Below are positions 18,359 through 27,636 of a stretch of 64,000 nucleotides of DNA, piece after piece; position 1 is the first letter of the stretch; every line of letters begins with the position of its first letter. Below the pieces are notes generated by a model that saw nothing but the letters and a program-made list of their open reading frames with translations, had not been told where the DNA came from and searched no databases. A program made the translations under genes and the position numbers. The stretch comes from CAYRFQ01 sp964423615 (GTDB lineage: Bacteria > Planctomycetota > Planctomycetia > Gemmatales > Gemmataceae), in the NCBI GenBank assembly GCA_964423615.1, contig CAYRFQ010000007.1, forward strand, positions 62,001 to 126,000, in the 5' to 3' direction.

Positions 18359-18925
18359 ATGGACGGACCAGTATTGTGTAAGGGCGCGCGACTCAAAAGT
18401 AATTCGTTACTCAGACGCAATTATTGTAATGTGTTTGAGAAAAATTTGTGGATCGATGGAACGGTTCGCATTTGGCTCTGGTTTGAAATCCTTCGCCTTT
18501 GCAAAGACGTCTTTCTTGCAGGCTTGTTACTATTTCAGCCTGAGCGAGCCCCGAGCCAAAAACAAGAGCCGCGCAAGACAAGACCGCAGCCGTCACCACA
18601 GCCACCGTCTGTTGCCTCCATCTCAAGCCGCTGCAGATGTGGTACACGACTCGACTTCCCGGCCAAGCCTACTGAAGAGGGGACGTACTGGCGAATGATC
18701 TGTCCGAATCCCGATTGTGGTCGGACGGTCAAATTGAATTGTGAAAAAGCCCGACGGATTTGTGTTGGTTCTTTGGGTTCCGTGGGTTCAAACCCACGGC
18801 TAGGATCTATCGCCCGTTCGGGGCTGAAAAGCAAAAAAACGACACTTGTTAAGCCGACTACTCCAGAGGCGAGAACGACCTCGGAAACGAAAAACTGTAC
18901 TCAATACAACCGTGAATCACTCTAA
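18359..18925 (+). CDS. Possible zinc-ribbon protein, doubtful
   Basis: A 188-codon frame. A segment near its middle reads CRCGTRLDFPAKPTEEGTYW, followed by MICPNPDCGRTVKL, a four-cysteine zinc ribbon like those in many planctomycete proteins. The N-terminal part is not recognisable, and the last third is translated through a REP-like repeat at 18780-18824, so the true gene, if any, is shorter or decayed. The gap 18152-18358 between this frame and the kinase-FGE start shows nothing else. Confidence 0.3.
   Translation: MDGPVLCKGARLKSNSLLRRNYCNVFEKNLWIDGTVRIWLWFEILRLCKDVFLAGLLLFQPERAPSQKQEPRKTRPQPSPQPPSVASISSRCRCGTRLDFPAKPTEEGTYWRMICPNPDCGRTVKLNCEKARRICVGSLGSVGSNPRLGSIARSGLKSKKTTLVKPTTPEARTTSETKNCTQYNRESL
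18780..18824. repeat. REP-like double hairpin
   Basis: A 9-bp stem (CCGTGGGTT at 18780-18788, AACCCACGG at 18791-18799) is followed at once by CTAGGATCTATC and a second hairpin (GCCC-gttcg-GGGC, 18812-18824). I recognise this 'CCGTGGGTT..AACCCACGGCTA' type as a dispersed palindromic repeat in several bacterial genomes. It overlaps the doubtful frame above. Confidence 0.6.
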
Positions 18926-20211
18926 GATCCGGTTATTTGTGTGTTTCCAGTGTCGGTTTTGAGTGCAGGTAGCGAACTCGTTGTCTCCATTTTTAGATCT
19001 TGCCGAAGTTGTTTGTCTTTGCTGGGTCGCCAGATGAACTGATCGACAAAATAATGGTGCATGAGAAAACCCAGTAACGTCAAAAACGCAAGAGTCTGTA
19101 ACGTGGGCGTGTAGTGTTCGGCATCTCCATAGAGATGAGTCTTGTCGATCGATAGAACGGCCTGACACCAAGGTCCCGGCTCAATGCCCAACGCACAACC
19201 CAGTGAGTATCCCGTCACTCCCATCAAAACGGCACACGTGGCGTAGATCAAGAAATGGCGACTGATCCACCCGGCGATGCCGAAGCGTGATGGGTCAACT
19301 CCAGGCTTGTGGCACCGATTCCGTTGATAGTGCCAGACGATGGCGTGGTATTGGACGTCGTGGAAAATCGTTGTGAAGGCGGCGAAGTAGAACAAAGGAA
19401 TTGCGGCGGTCGAGGGGTGATATCCGATCGTCAGATGTAACGAGACGACTCCTGCCAGGAAGATGATCTTGAGTAAGTTGATTGGCTGACGATTCACGAA
19501 TCGGTAGACTTGCCGAGCCAGAAAGATAGCGACGACAAACACGACGGCGAGTTTTGTTGCCAGGACCAGGTTGTCGATCCATACGGGCCGATCTAACGGT
19601 TGGTAACTGATGAGACTGAGAAGTTCATAGCGGGAGTTTTCGTTGCGAAAGACGAAGGCTACGAACGGCGCGAGCAGGCCAACATACAAAAGAGCACTGT
19701 CTATGCGGCGGTCCATGAAGTCTTTGTCATTACTCTTGCGTTGGTAGAGAGCCATGATTCCATAGTGTTGTCGAATCACGTGCCAGTGTGCCCAAAGTAA
19801 GACGAAAACTACAAGAACCTGCACGGGCAACTGATGGTAGAATCCTCCACCGGGTTCGGTGGGCTGGTAGAGCTGGTATCCCAGGACCAATATAGCCGGG
19901 CCGACCAGAAACAATCCCAAACTACCCCAGAGGAGTTTGGGGCGACGGCGCCGCTCTTCGGAATCGAGATACGTCCGCACGAACGTTCCGAAGAAGTGCG
20001 GAGCGTCGAGGACGATGTACCACACCGTCCAGACGATCAACATGTTCCATCCCAAACCGGCATGTAGGAACAAGAGAAAATAACCTGATAACGCTCCTGC
20101 CAGGAACCATGGTATGTCGGTCCCCGGTCCCGCAATCCAACCGACTCGAAACCGAGGATTCGGATTTGGTAAACCAACTTCAGGGGTCGTGACGGGGTTG
20201 CCAACACTCAT
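18922..20211 (-). CDS. Polytopic membrane protein, unknown function
   Basis: 429 residues with about nine to ten hydrophobic segments. Histidine motifs lie at membrane borders: YIVLDAPHFFGTFVRTYLD, WAHWHVIRQHYGIMALYQRK, FHDVQYHAIVWHYQRNRC and FLMHHYFVDQFIWRPSKD. The spacing of the histidines could bind metal or haem, but I know no characterised member. Similar proteins occur in planctomycetes and other bacteria as hypothetical membrane proteins. It is monocistronic and convergent with the doubtful frame at 18359. Confidence 0.8.
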   Translation of the reverse strand: MSVGNPVTTPEVGLPNPNPRFRVGWIAGPGTDIPWFLAGALSGYFLLFLHAGLGWNMLIVWTVWYIVLDAPHFFGTFVRTYLDSEERRRRPKLLWGSLGLFLVGPAILVLGYQLYQPTEPGGGFYHQLPVQVLVVFVLLWAHWHVIRQHYGIMALYQRKSNDKDFMDRRIDSALLYVGLLAPFVAFVFRNENSRYELLSLISYQPLDRPVWIDNLVLATKLAVVFVVAIFLARQVYRFVNRQPINLLKIIFLAGVVSLHLTIGYHPSTAAIPLFYFAAFTTIFHDVQYHAIVWHYQRNRCHKPGVDPSRFGIAGWISRHFLIYATCAVLMGVTGYSLGCALGIEPGPWCQAVLSIDKTHLYGDAEHYTPTLQTLAFLTLLGFLMHHYFVDQFIWRPSKDKQLRQDLKMETTSSLPALKTDTGNTQITGS

Positions 20212-20576
20212 CGATACAGACTCTTTCGGAAAAATGGATTCGGCTTGATACCATTGGCATCTTCGCGAGGAGGTCTGATGAAGTCAAGGATTGAACTTTC
20301 GGAGGGTCTGTCTTTGGATTTTGGAGTTCGATGTGCGTCGTAGTGGATGCGACCTGTGTGGAGCCACGGCAGGAAAGAGTACCTGCAAGACGCGTGGACG
20401 CAGGATTTTCCGTCAGACCCCGTTTCCGAGATGGGGGGAGTATCCCTGCCGAGAGTGTCTCTTGCAACTTTCTCACGGAAACCCAATAATTCGGATAGAC
20501 GTGTAAATCCGATGCCCAGTTTCGCCGATCGAATCGAAGCTCGTCGGTGCCACCCCCCACCATCAATGGATGTCCA
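20212..20576. other. Intergenic region between divergent genes
   Basis: About 365 bp between the divergently transcribed membrane-protein gene and threonine synthase. It should hold both promoters. No riboswitch fold or repeat recognised. Confidence 0.45.
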
Positions 20577-21968
20577 ATGAATTTTGTCTTCCAAAGGTGC
20601 CTTCGCCCCGGATGTGCAGCGACACGCGATGTGAGCGAAACCGATTTTAGTTGCCCGGCTTGTGGCGATCTGCTCGACGTGGCGTATGAGTGGGACAAGC
20701 TACCCGTGCCCAAAAGCCTCAAAGATTTCGAGGCTAAATGGACCGAGCGCACGAATCCATTGAGTTTCAGCGGGGTCTGGCGGTTCCGCGAACTGCTCCC
20801 GTTCGCGCCGCCGGAATACATCGTTACGATCGGTGAGGGCCAAACGATTCTGCAGAATGCCGAGTCGGTCGCCGAATACGTCGGCGTGAACAAAGGCCGT
20901 TTGTTCTTGCAGTATGAGGGGATGAATCCGTCAGGTAGCTTCAAAGACAACGGGATGACGGCGGCGTTCACTCATGCACGGCTTGTCGGTGCCAAGCGAG
21001 CGGCGTGCGCGAGTACCGGGAACACCAGTGCGTCTTTGGCTGTGTTTTGCTCGGCTACTGGCTTGATGCGAGCGATCATCTTTGTCGGTAGCGGCAAGAT
21101 TGCTTACGGAAAGCTCGCCCAGGCTCTCGACCACGGAGCCCTCACGGTACAGATCGCGGGGGACTTCGACGACGCCTTGCGACGGGTCCGCGAAGTGTCG
21201 AGCCGACTCGGGATTTATCTTGTCAACAGCGTCAATCCATTTCGACTCGAAGGGCAGAAGACGATCATGTATCGCATCCTGGAAGCGTTGCGATGGGAAG
21301 TCCCCGAATGGATCGTTGTTCCCGGAGGAAACCTCGGGAACAGTAGTTCTTTCGGCAAAGCATTCATCGAACTTTTTGATCTTGGCCTGATTGACCGCGT
21401 CCCTCGGTTGGCCGTGATCAACGCCGAGGGAGCGAACACGCTGAACCAGCTCTTTAACCGGTTTGACCTTCGTTGGGAAGAGGGCAAGCCCAATCAACAA
21501 CTCGTAGAAGGGTATTATCGCGGTCTCGAGGTGGAAAACATCCGAGCCGACACGATTGCGAGTGCCATCGAGATCAATCAGCCGGTGAACTTGCCGAAAG
21601 CATTACGAGCTTTGGACCGCTGCGGGGGAGTCGTTCGAGACGTTCACGATCAAGACATTCTCGACGCGAAGGCCAAAGTAGGAGCCGGTGGATTGGGATG
21701 CGAACCGGCGTCCGCGGCCAGCGTCGCCGGGGTCAAGATGTTGGTCAAGGAGGGGATCATCGGGAAAGACGAACGTGTTGTTTGTATCTTGACCGGCCAC
21801 CAACTTAAAGATCCCAAAGCGACTGTGGCGTACCACACCACGGATCAGGCTATGTTCGAAGAGGTCCTCGGAAAACGAGGCGTTCGGCGAGCGTCGTATG
21901 CCAACCGCGCGATCCAAGTTCCTAACGACCTGGAGGCCATCATCAAGGCCTTGGAAGTCTATTCTTGA
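20577..21968 (+). CDS. thrC: Threonine synthase
   Basis: 463 residues from the ATG at 20577; an in-frame ATG at 20547 would add ten residues unlike the family. A PLP-dependent enzyme converting O-phosphohomoserine to threonine. The N-terminus has a rubredoxin-like zinc ribbon (CLRPGCAATRD ... CPACGDLLDVAY) found in many bacterial and archaeal threonine synthases. The PLP lysine is in NPSGSFKDNGMTAAF, the substrate loop in ACASTGNTSASLAVF, and the phosphate-binding motif in VVPGGNLGNSSSFGKAF. The C-terminus contains LGCEPASAASVAG. It stands alone, without hom or thrB in the window. Confidence 0.95.
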   Translation: MNFVFQRCLRPGCAATRDVSETDFSCPACGDLLDVAYEWDKLPVPKSLKDFEAKWTERTNPLSFSGVWRFRELLPFAPPEYIVTIGEGQTILQNAESVAEYVGVNKGRLFLQYEGMNPSGSFKDNGMTAAFTHARLVGAKRAACASTGNTSASLAVFCSATGLMRAIIFVGSGKIAYGKLAQALDHGALTVQIAGDFDDALRRVREVSSRLGIYLVNSVNPFRLEGQKTIMYRILEALRWEVPEWIVVPGGNLGNSSSFGKAFIELFDLGLIDRVPRLAVINAEGANTLNQLFNRFDLRWEEGKPNQQLVEGYYRGLEVENIRADTIASAIEINQPVNLPKALRALDRCGGVVRDVHDQDILDAKAKVGAGGLGCEPASAASVAGVKMLVKEGIIGKDERVVCILTGHQLKDPKATVAYHTTDQAMFEEVLGKRGVRRASYANRAIQVPNDLEAIIKALEVYS

Positions 21969-22623
21969 GGAGCTGTTAGTTCTTCCAGAGTCGAGATTTA
22001 GCCCACTTCGTTATCTTTTCGCTTCCACGATCTTGGTCGAGTCAGGTCAGCCAGAGAAATACGTGTCGTGATTGTGAAGCATGTTACCAAGGCATTTGGG
22101 AGTGTGGTTTGCATTGTGGTGCAGGGAAATTTTGGAATTTTTTCCATTTTTGTGAAAATGACGTGGGGTCCAATCCTATTGTATTATGGGTAGATATGCC
22201 CAATGGCGGTCTGAGAACTCGAAAACGAGCCAAAATGGCTATTTTTTGAGGGCCGTTTTCCATAAAGTATTGAATTGTATGGACATGTGGAAATCGAGAG
22301 GTGTCAAAAAGGTGCAATTTAAGCGCAGGTTTACTACAAGTTTAGCGCAGGTTTACTGCAGGTTTAGCGCAGTTTTCTGTCACTTTTCTGCAAGTTTTGT
22401 GTCGGTTTTCGCTTTGGACGGAGTAGCCGATCAGGTCCGCTATAAAAAAATCCAGATTTTTTCGAATTGTTTTTTCTGCTGGCTGTTGAGTTGTGGAGTC
22501 GCCCGGAAGGTCTTGGAACAAGAGGTGAGCGCTTTGCAAAGTCTGGCTACACTTGCCACGTGATTTTGCTTCTATTGGGGAGACACGACGTCAACCACCG
22601 TTTCGCAATCGGAGATTTTTCCC
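21969..22623. other. Intergenic region with dispersed repeat
   Basis: 655 bp that is AT-rich and full of homopolymer runs. The central part (about 22126-22410) is the dispersed repeat listed separately. A 125-codon frame across it has no coding signature and is judged accidental. Confidence 0.5.
22126..22410 (+). repeat. Dispersed non-coding repeat, copy A
   Basis: Matches the reverse complement of about 54915-55215 through ordered blocks: AATTTTGGAATT, a CATTTT-AAAATG hairpin, AATCCTATTGTATTATG, an ATGTGGAAAT block and AGCGCAGGTTTACTAC. It ends in an array of near-repeats of GCGCAGGTTTACT and CTGTCACTTTT-like units with roughly 11-20 bp spacing. No open frame is shared by the two copies, so it is probably an RNA or DNA element. 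Confidence 0.7.
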
Positions 22624-23091
22624 ATGTCGCGTCGTCGAATCGATGGATCACGTTTCGAAAGCGAACAACATAGCGGTTCGTACTCCGTTCAAGGCGACTG
22701 GAAAGATGGTGCGGAAAGGGAAGCTCGGCGGAAAAAGCCCAGTTATCGATGTTATTTTTGTGAAACAAAGTTCCGTTCGAACAAGCCTCGCATTCGGAGA
22801 ATTTATCTGGATGAGGAAGATTACTTCGACCTCAGGGCTCACCTCAAGACAGTTAACTATATCGATGAAACGTATACAGACACTTGGGACGAATATGAGT
22901 GGTCGGTAGACTCCGATGGGAACGACATTCAGATTCAACTCTACTGCGCTAGCGTCGCGACGTGTCGAGAATGTGCCGAAGAGCTCAGAAACGACGCCCA
23001 AGAACGTCGCTTTTGGACCATGGTCAGTGTTCTGGGTGGTGCGTTCCTCCTGATTTGTCTTGTCGTGTGTGCATATCTTCTGAGTCGATGA
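22624..23091 (+). CDS. Small zinc-finger protein with C-terminal membrane anchor
   Basis: 155 residues. The N-terminal half is basic and has CYFCETKF; a second pair, CASVATCRECAEEL, lies after an acidic and aromatic stretch (YIDETYTDTWDEYEWSVDSD). The two pairs could form one zinc site. The end is a single transmembrane helix (MVSVLGGAFLLICLVVCAYL) with a short LSR tail, so the zinc domain should face the cytosol as a tail-anchored protein. No family name known to me. Confidence 0.7.
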   Translation: MSRRRIDGSRFESEQHSGSYSVQGDWKDGAEREARRKKPSYRCYFCETKFRSNKPRIRRIYLDEEDYFDLRAHLKTVNYIDETYTDTWDEYEWSVDSDGNDIQIQLYCASVATCRECAEELRNDAQERRFWTMVSVLGGAFLLICLVVCAYLLSR

Positions 23092-23244
23092 TTGCCAACA
23101 GGTCTATTTTGTTCTTTTCCCGCTAGGACACGGGGTTGTATACTTGTCTGCGTATCCTAAGTCTATCTGTTATCTATCCAAGGGCCCTCGAATCGAAATG
23201 GCCCAATGACTCTACTTTTGATTGTTTCATCGTACGAGGCTCCC

Positions 23245-24660
23245 ATGACTCGCTCCTCTGAGACGACTAACAGTTGTGCGAATTTTCAAAGCACGTCGTT
23301 GAATCGACGCGAACTTCTCAAAATCGGTGGACTCGGGATTGCTGGTCTGAGCCTTTCCCATTTGCTCCAAGCGGAGGCTCAGGCCACCCGTCGCGGCACG
23401 GGTGGACCCCGCGCCCGTTCGATCATTTATTTGAACCAATTCGGTGGACCGAGCCACATAGACACCTTCGACATGAAGCCCAACGCTCCCGAGAATATCC
23501 GGGGCGAGTTCCAGCCCATCCCCACGAACGTGCCAGGCTTTCAGATTTGCGAACACCTTCCTCGGCTCGCGCGGATCGCTGATAAATATTGCATCCTCCG
23601 GGGCGTTAGTCACCGGATGCGGAATCACAACTCGGCAACCTATTATTCGTTGACGGGTGTGGCTCCGCCGCTTGACGACATCCGACTTCGTGACACCCTC
23701 GATTTATATCCCGCGTTTGGGTCGACGGTTGCCAAATTCCGTCCCGCCGCGGGCAACATGCCGAGCCATGTCGCCTTTCCGTTCCAACTGCGTGACGGCA
23801 GTGTGACGCCCGGACAACATGCAAGCTTCTTGGGCAAAAACTTCGATCCGTTGTTCTTCCAAGAGGACCCGAACGATCCGAACTTCCGCCTCCCCGAATT
23901 GAGTCTTCCCAGCTCGTTGTCTCTGGACCGATTGCAAGACCGGAGGTCGATGTTGCGGTTGCTTGACGAGCAATCCAGTGCCTTGGAATCATCAACGGCT
24001 CGCGGCTTGCAGACGTATTACAACCGAGCCTTTGGCATGTTGGCTTCTCGGAAAATTCGTAACGCTTTCGATCTGAACCAAGAACCCGACCGACTCCGCG
24101 ATCGTTACGGTCGCACCACGTATGGCCAAAGTTGTTTGCTTGCGAGGCGTCTTGTCGAAGCTGGCGTTCGATTTGTGACGGTTTACTACGCTCAGCGGAT
24201 TGGCAACGGGGGTAGCGCCCGAGGTGGTTGGGATACGCACCGAAAGAATTTCGCGGACTTAAAGAGCCGATTGCTGCCCCAGACCGACCTAACTGTCTCG
24301 GCCTTGCTCGAAGACTTGGACGAGCGCGGATTGCTGGATGAAACTCTTATCGTCTGGATGGGTGAGTTTGGTCGCACACCTCGCATTGGCGGGAACCCTC
24401 GCTTTGGTCCGGATGGTCGGGATCACTGGCCCCAGTGTTACAGTGTCATGCTCGCTGGTGGGGGAACTCGTCGTGGATTTGTGTACGGTTCGTCGGATCG
24501 GATGGCCGCTTATCCCGAAGCCGGGCAAGTCAAGCCTGACGACATCGCCGCGAGTATGTTCGCTAGTGTTGGAATTGATCCCACGACGGAGGTTCACGAC
24601 CCCCTCGGAAGGCCGCTTCCTATCAGTCAAGGGAGAGAGATTCGCGATATCTTCTCTTAA
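23245..24660 (+). CDS. DUF1501 domain protein with Tat signal
   Basis: 471 residues from the ATG at 23245, which has GAGG upstream; an in-frame ATG at 23206 adds an unlikely extension. It starts with a twin-arginine signal (LNRRELLKIGGLGIAGLSLS). DUF1501 proteins are sulfatase-like, exported planctomycete proteins, usually paired with a DUF1549/DUF1553 (PSD1) partner. Family motifs are YLNQFGGPSHIDTFDMKP, LRGVSHRMRNHNSATYYSL, GWDTHRKNF and WMGEFGRTPRI near the C-terminus. Here no PSD1 gene is adjacent; the one in this window is 35 kb away. Confidence 0.93.
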   Translation: MTRSSETTNSCANFQSTSLNRRELLKIGGLGIAGLSLSHLLQAEAQATRRGTGGPRARSIIYLNQFGGPSHIDTFDMKPNAPENIRGEFQPIPTNVPGFQICEHLPRLARIADKYCILRGVSHRMRNHNSATYYSLTGVAPPLDDIRLRDTLDLYPAFGSTVAKFRPAAGNMPSHVAFPFQLRDGSVTPGQHASFLGKNFDPLFFQEDPNDPNFRLPELSLPSSLSLDRLQDRRSMLRLLDEQSSALESSTARGLQTYYNRAFGMLASRKIRNAFDLNQEPDRLRDRYGRTTYGQSCLLARRLVEAGVRFVTVYYAQRIGNGGSARGGWDTHRKNFADLKSRLLPQTDLTVSALLEDLDERGLLDETLIVWMGEFGRTPRIGGNPRFGPDGRDHWPQCYSVMLAGGGTRRGFVYGSSDRMAAYPEAGQVKPDDIAASMFASVGIDPTTEVHDPLGRPLPISQGREIRDIFS

Positions 24661-24822
24661 ACGACAGACGCAAAGCCGGACTCAATGGGTGCGTCATGCG
24701 GCTTGCTTCCTCATAGGTCCTTTGAAGACGCGATACGAGAGGTTGAGGCAGCGAGTTGTGGTCACGTTTCTCAGACCGAAAACTCTCCAGGGAACCCGAT
24801 CCCGAGAAAATTCTTCCATCGT

Positions 24823-25623
24823 ATGTCCAAGCCCATCAAACTATCAGTTCAAATTGCGGTTTTTGCCTTCGTCCTTTTCACTCTGGTGATTTTTGGTGTG
24901 GGAAGTTTGCGAGGCGAAGCACCCAACCTCGAAACCTACAATTTCGGTGTCTCACTCCTGTTCGTCATTTGGGGCTTTTTTTTCCTGGCCTGCAATGTCC
25001 GAATCCAACTCGAAACATTGGGAGAGTTCGTGTTCTTCCTAGTTTTCGGAACGGCGTTCGCGGCGTTGGTTTTCCAGGTCGGGTGGGGACTCTTTGTCGA
25101 GATCGTTTTGTTAATGGTAATCTTGGTGGCTTTTGCCTCCTCCGAAGCATTGCCGAAGTTCTTTCGATCCATGCCGAGAGTTCATCGTTTTGTCTTCGCA
25201 GCATTGTTTGTTCTGATGACGTTTGGACAATTGCTGCGAAACAGCTACGACACCTTTCCTTTTGTTGCCTGGCAAATGTACGGAAAACTATACGGCGACA
25301 GTAACGTTGTCGGTTTTTACCTAATCGAAGGAATTACCCAAGACGACGAACGGATCGAAATTAACGCAGAACGGTTGTACCCATCTTTAGGGTATGGTTC
25401 GATACGAATGGCCAACAAGCTACTCGAACTAGAACGGGAAGCCTTTCGCAATCACAATCCTGACGCCCTCGAAGACTACAAACAGTTGGTGATGGCAATT
25501 GCAAGGGGCCACAACCGGCGAAGACCCGAGGAGATAATTTGGATCGAAGTCATGCATGTGAAAGTTCAGATCGACCCGCCCCGAACAGAGAAAACATCAG
25601 TCTGGAAGGCGAAGGTCGAATGA
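24823..25623 (+). CDS. Integral membrane protein paired with HTTM-like protein
   Basis: 266 residues from the ATG at 24823 (MSKPIKLSVQIAVFAFVLFT); a longer frame adds a low-complexity leader. There are about five to six transmembrane segments in the first 150 residues, then a cytosolic or periplasmic domain with NSYDTFPFVAWQMYGKLYGD and a helical C-terminus. It overlaps the next gene by 4 bp (ATGA), so the two are translationally coupled and probably work together. The 'FPF..W.MY' segment resembles partners of HTTM proteins. Function unknown. Confidence 0.7.
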   Translation: MSKPIKLSVQIAVFAFVLFTLVIFGVGSLRGEAPNLETYNFGVSLLFVIWGFFFLACNVRIQLETLGEFVFFLVFGTAFAALVFQVGWGLFVEIVLLMVILVAFASSEALPKFFRSMPRVHRFVFAALFVLMTFGQLLRNSYDTFPFVAWQMYGKLYGDSNVVGFYLIEGITQDDERIEINAERLYPSLGYGSIRMANKLLELEREAFRNHNPDALEDYKQLVMAIARGHNRRRPEEIIWIEVMHVKVQIDPPRTEKTSVWKAKVE

Positions 25624-26480
25624 ACGAAGCCTCAATATTAAACCAGAATGCGACGGAACGCCATCTTGCCGTCGTTGGGTACGGTTTGTTTGGGATGTGG
25701 ATCATTCGGCTGATTTTCGATCCGTTAGAACGGCTGGATGAGTTGCCTCTTTCCGTTTTTCATCCCCCAGCCCCGGTCTTGTTTTTCCCAGAGAGCTGGC
25801 GTGAATTTTTAATGAGCGCCCAGACACTGTTGATTTTCCGACTGGTAACGATTGGCGTGTTGGGTTTGGCTGCGTTTCGGGTCTGTTTTTTGGCGACTGG
25901 CGTTTTGTCTTGTGTCGCCCTTACAGTCTATCAGTCCATAGTTCGTGGTTATGGTCATATCAACCATGCCGAGATTGTGCCTCTTCTTGGAATTTACATT
26001 TTAACGGCGTTTGCTTGTGCTGACAAAGTTGAACGGACAAAACGTCCTTCTTATCCGATAGTAGCCATCATCCTCATGTTGAGTTTGAGCTACATGTTCG
26101 TTGGCGTGCACCGTCTTGGGAACGGTGGACTGGCTATTTTTTTCACGAACGGAATTGACCGATCCGCTGTGTTGAACTCGATGCGAGTTTCTTGGTTCCA
26201 ATTTGGGATGGGTGACCTCTTGCTTGAGAGTCGTTTCGTCCGACTTGGCCTCCGAATGGGCTTCATCGCTGTCACCCTAGTGGAAATCTTGGCACCGATG
26301 TGTCTTGTATCACGTCGATTTCGCATAGTTTTCTTGATAATCATAGTCCCCTTCCATGTCATGACGATATTAACTATGCACATTGCTTTTTTCGAGAATC
26401 TTGTGCTTCTCGGCCTGCTCATTGAGTTTCCACGATCCAACGTCAACGAGTCCCACCAAGCAAAGCTCCCTGGAATGTAA
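25620..26480 (+). CDS. HTTM-like polytopic membrane protein
   Basis: 286 residues from the ATG at 25620, which overlaps the previous stop. It has about eight hydrophobic helices. IVRGYGHINHAEIVPLLGIY and SYMFVGVHRLGNGGLAIFF match the layout of the HTTM (vitamin-K-dependent gamma-carboxylase-like) membrane family. Bacterial members have no proven reaction; they usually sit next to a second membrane protein, as here. Conserved histidines of the carboxylase active site cannot be verified by eye. Confidence 0.65.
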   Translation: MNEASILNQNATERHLAVVGYGLFGMWIIRLIFDPLERLDELPLSVFHPPAPVLFFPESWREFLMSAQTLLIFRLVTIGVLGLAAFRVCFLATGVLSCVALTVYQSIVRGYGHINHAEIVPLLGIYILTAFACADKVERTKRPSYPIVAIILMLSLSYMFVGVHRLGNGGLAIFFTNGIDRSAVLNSMRVSWFQFGMGDLLLESRFVRLGLRMGFIAVTLVEILAPMCLVSRRFRIVFLIIIVPFHVMTILTMHIAFFENLVLLGLLIEFPRSNVNESHQAKLPGM

Positions 26481-26578
26481 ATTCCTTTTGTTTGTACTCA
26501 TGGGTTAAGGAGTCATGGAGGTGTTTTGATATGCTTGTTTTTTGGTGGAGTCCTTCACCTTGACAGCACTTACGGTAG

Positions 26579-27160
26579 CTACCGCGGCCATTGATTTGCG
26601 CGTTTGTTTTCTGCTGCGAACTTCGCCGTCTCGTCGAGACGTTTGTCTCTTGTTTCCGACCGCTTCGCTTTGAGAATCCACTCCAATATCCCTCGCCTCG
26701 TCGAACGAGGGAATGCCTCAAAGTTCTTACGAGACCCAGGATGATCGTCAAACTTGGCAGCCAAATCATCAGGGATTTCGAGAGCTTCCACAGAATCCAG
26801 AAGAGACCACGAATCGTCTTGCTTGGCCGCATCGATCTTCGCCTGTCCAGCGGGCATCATTCGTCCCTCGGCGATCAGACGTTCGATTCTTTCTTTGTTG
26901 AGTTTCGACCATCCTGTCTTTGGTTTTCGAGGCGTGAACCATAACTTAGTTCGTTGTTCGTCGACTTTGCCTGGCTTACTATCGATCCACCCGTAGCAAA
27001 GCGCGTCTTCAATTGACTCCTCAAAGGAGAAAACTTGTTTTCCAGTGGATTTCTTATATACGATCAACCAGACTCCGGAACTACTTTCATGATTCGTATC
27101 TAGCCAATCCTTCCACTCTTGCTGATGCTTCGGCTGGATTGATTCCTCGTTGTTCAGCAT
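26579..27160 (-). CDS. YdeI/OmpD-associated family protein
   Basis: 193 residues, a usual length. Family motifs are clear: SSGVWLIVYKKSTGKQ, SFEESIEDALCYGWIDSKPG, LWFTPRKPKTGWSKLNKERI and a C-terminal helix with AFPRSTRRGILEWILKAKRS followed by R..R..E. Family members are called bacteriocin-protection or OmpD-associated proteins, but their biochemical role is not established. It is convergent with the HTTM-like gene. Confidence 0.92.
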   Translation of the reverse strand: MLNNEESIQPKHQQEWKDWLDTNHESSSGVWLIVYKKSTGKQVFSFEESIEDALCYGWIDSKPGKVDEQRTKLWFTPRKPKTGWSKLNKERIERLIAEGRMMPAGQAKIDAAKQDDSWSLLDSVEALEIPDDLAAKFDDHPGSRKNFEAFPRSTRRGILEWILKAKRSETRDKRLDETAKFAAENKRANQWPR

Positions 27161-27636
27161 TTTCTACCTCGAGAAGAACTACGGTTCGTTGATATCTGTT
27201 CGTATTATTGGAACAGGATTAGTCTCTCAGAAATATGTTGAAAACTGGAGAAATCAGCACATCACGGAACGAAAGCAGTCCATGTTCGCTTTGAACCAAG
27301 GGACATCAACACTTAGTTGGTAGCATTGCAAGCGGAATAATCCTTGGATCGCCATGCCGGTTGGTTTGCGTGAAACACACAATTCGAAACCGCGTATTTT
27401 CGAATGAACAGAACTTATTGTGCAGAGTGTCGATGCATTCGCAATGATTCCCCTCAAAATTTTTTTGCCGGGTATTGGGCGAACTTCTCGCGAAGGAGTT
27501 TGAAATTGATTCGGGATTCACCAAGAAATCTCGTCACAAATGACTATATATATTTGAGATTGCAATCAATCAACCAGACGCGGAACTGTATCGACAAAGA
27601 TCCGCCCTTTACACACGGATTGGACTACCTTCCCTG
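27161..27636. other. AT-rich intergenic region
   Basis: 476 bp, visibly richer in A and T than the neighbourhood. Divergent promoters for the genes at 27160 and 27637 should lie here. No gene or repeat recognised. Confidence 0.45.

Noticed and set aside
23245..24660. DUF1501 and PSD1 genes as one operon
   Set aside because: The PSD1 gene is 35 kb away at 59415, so they are not adjacent.
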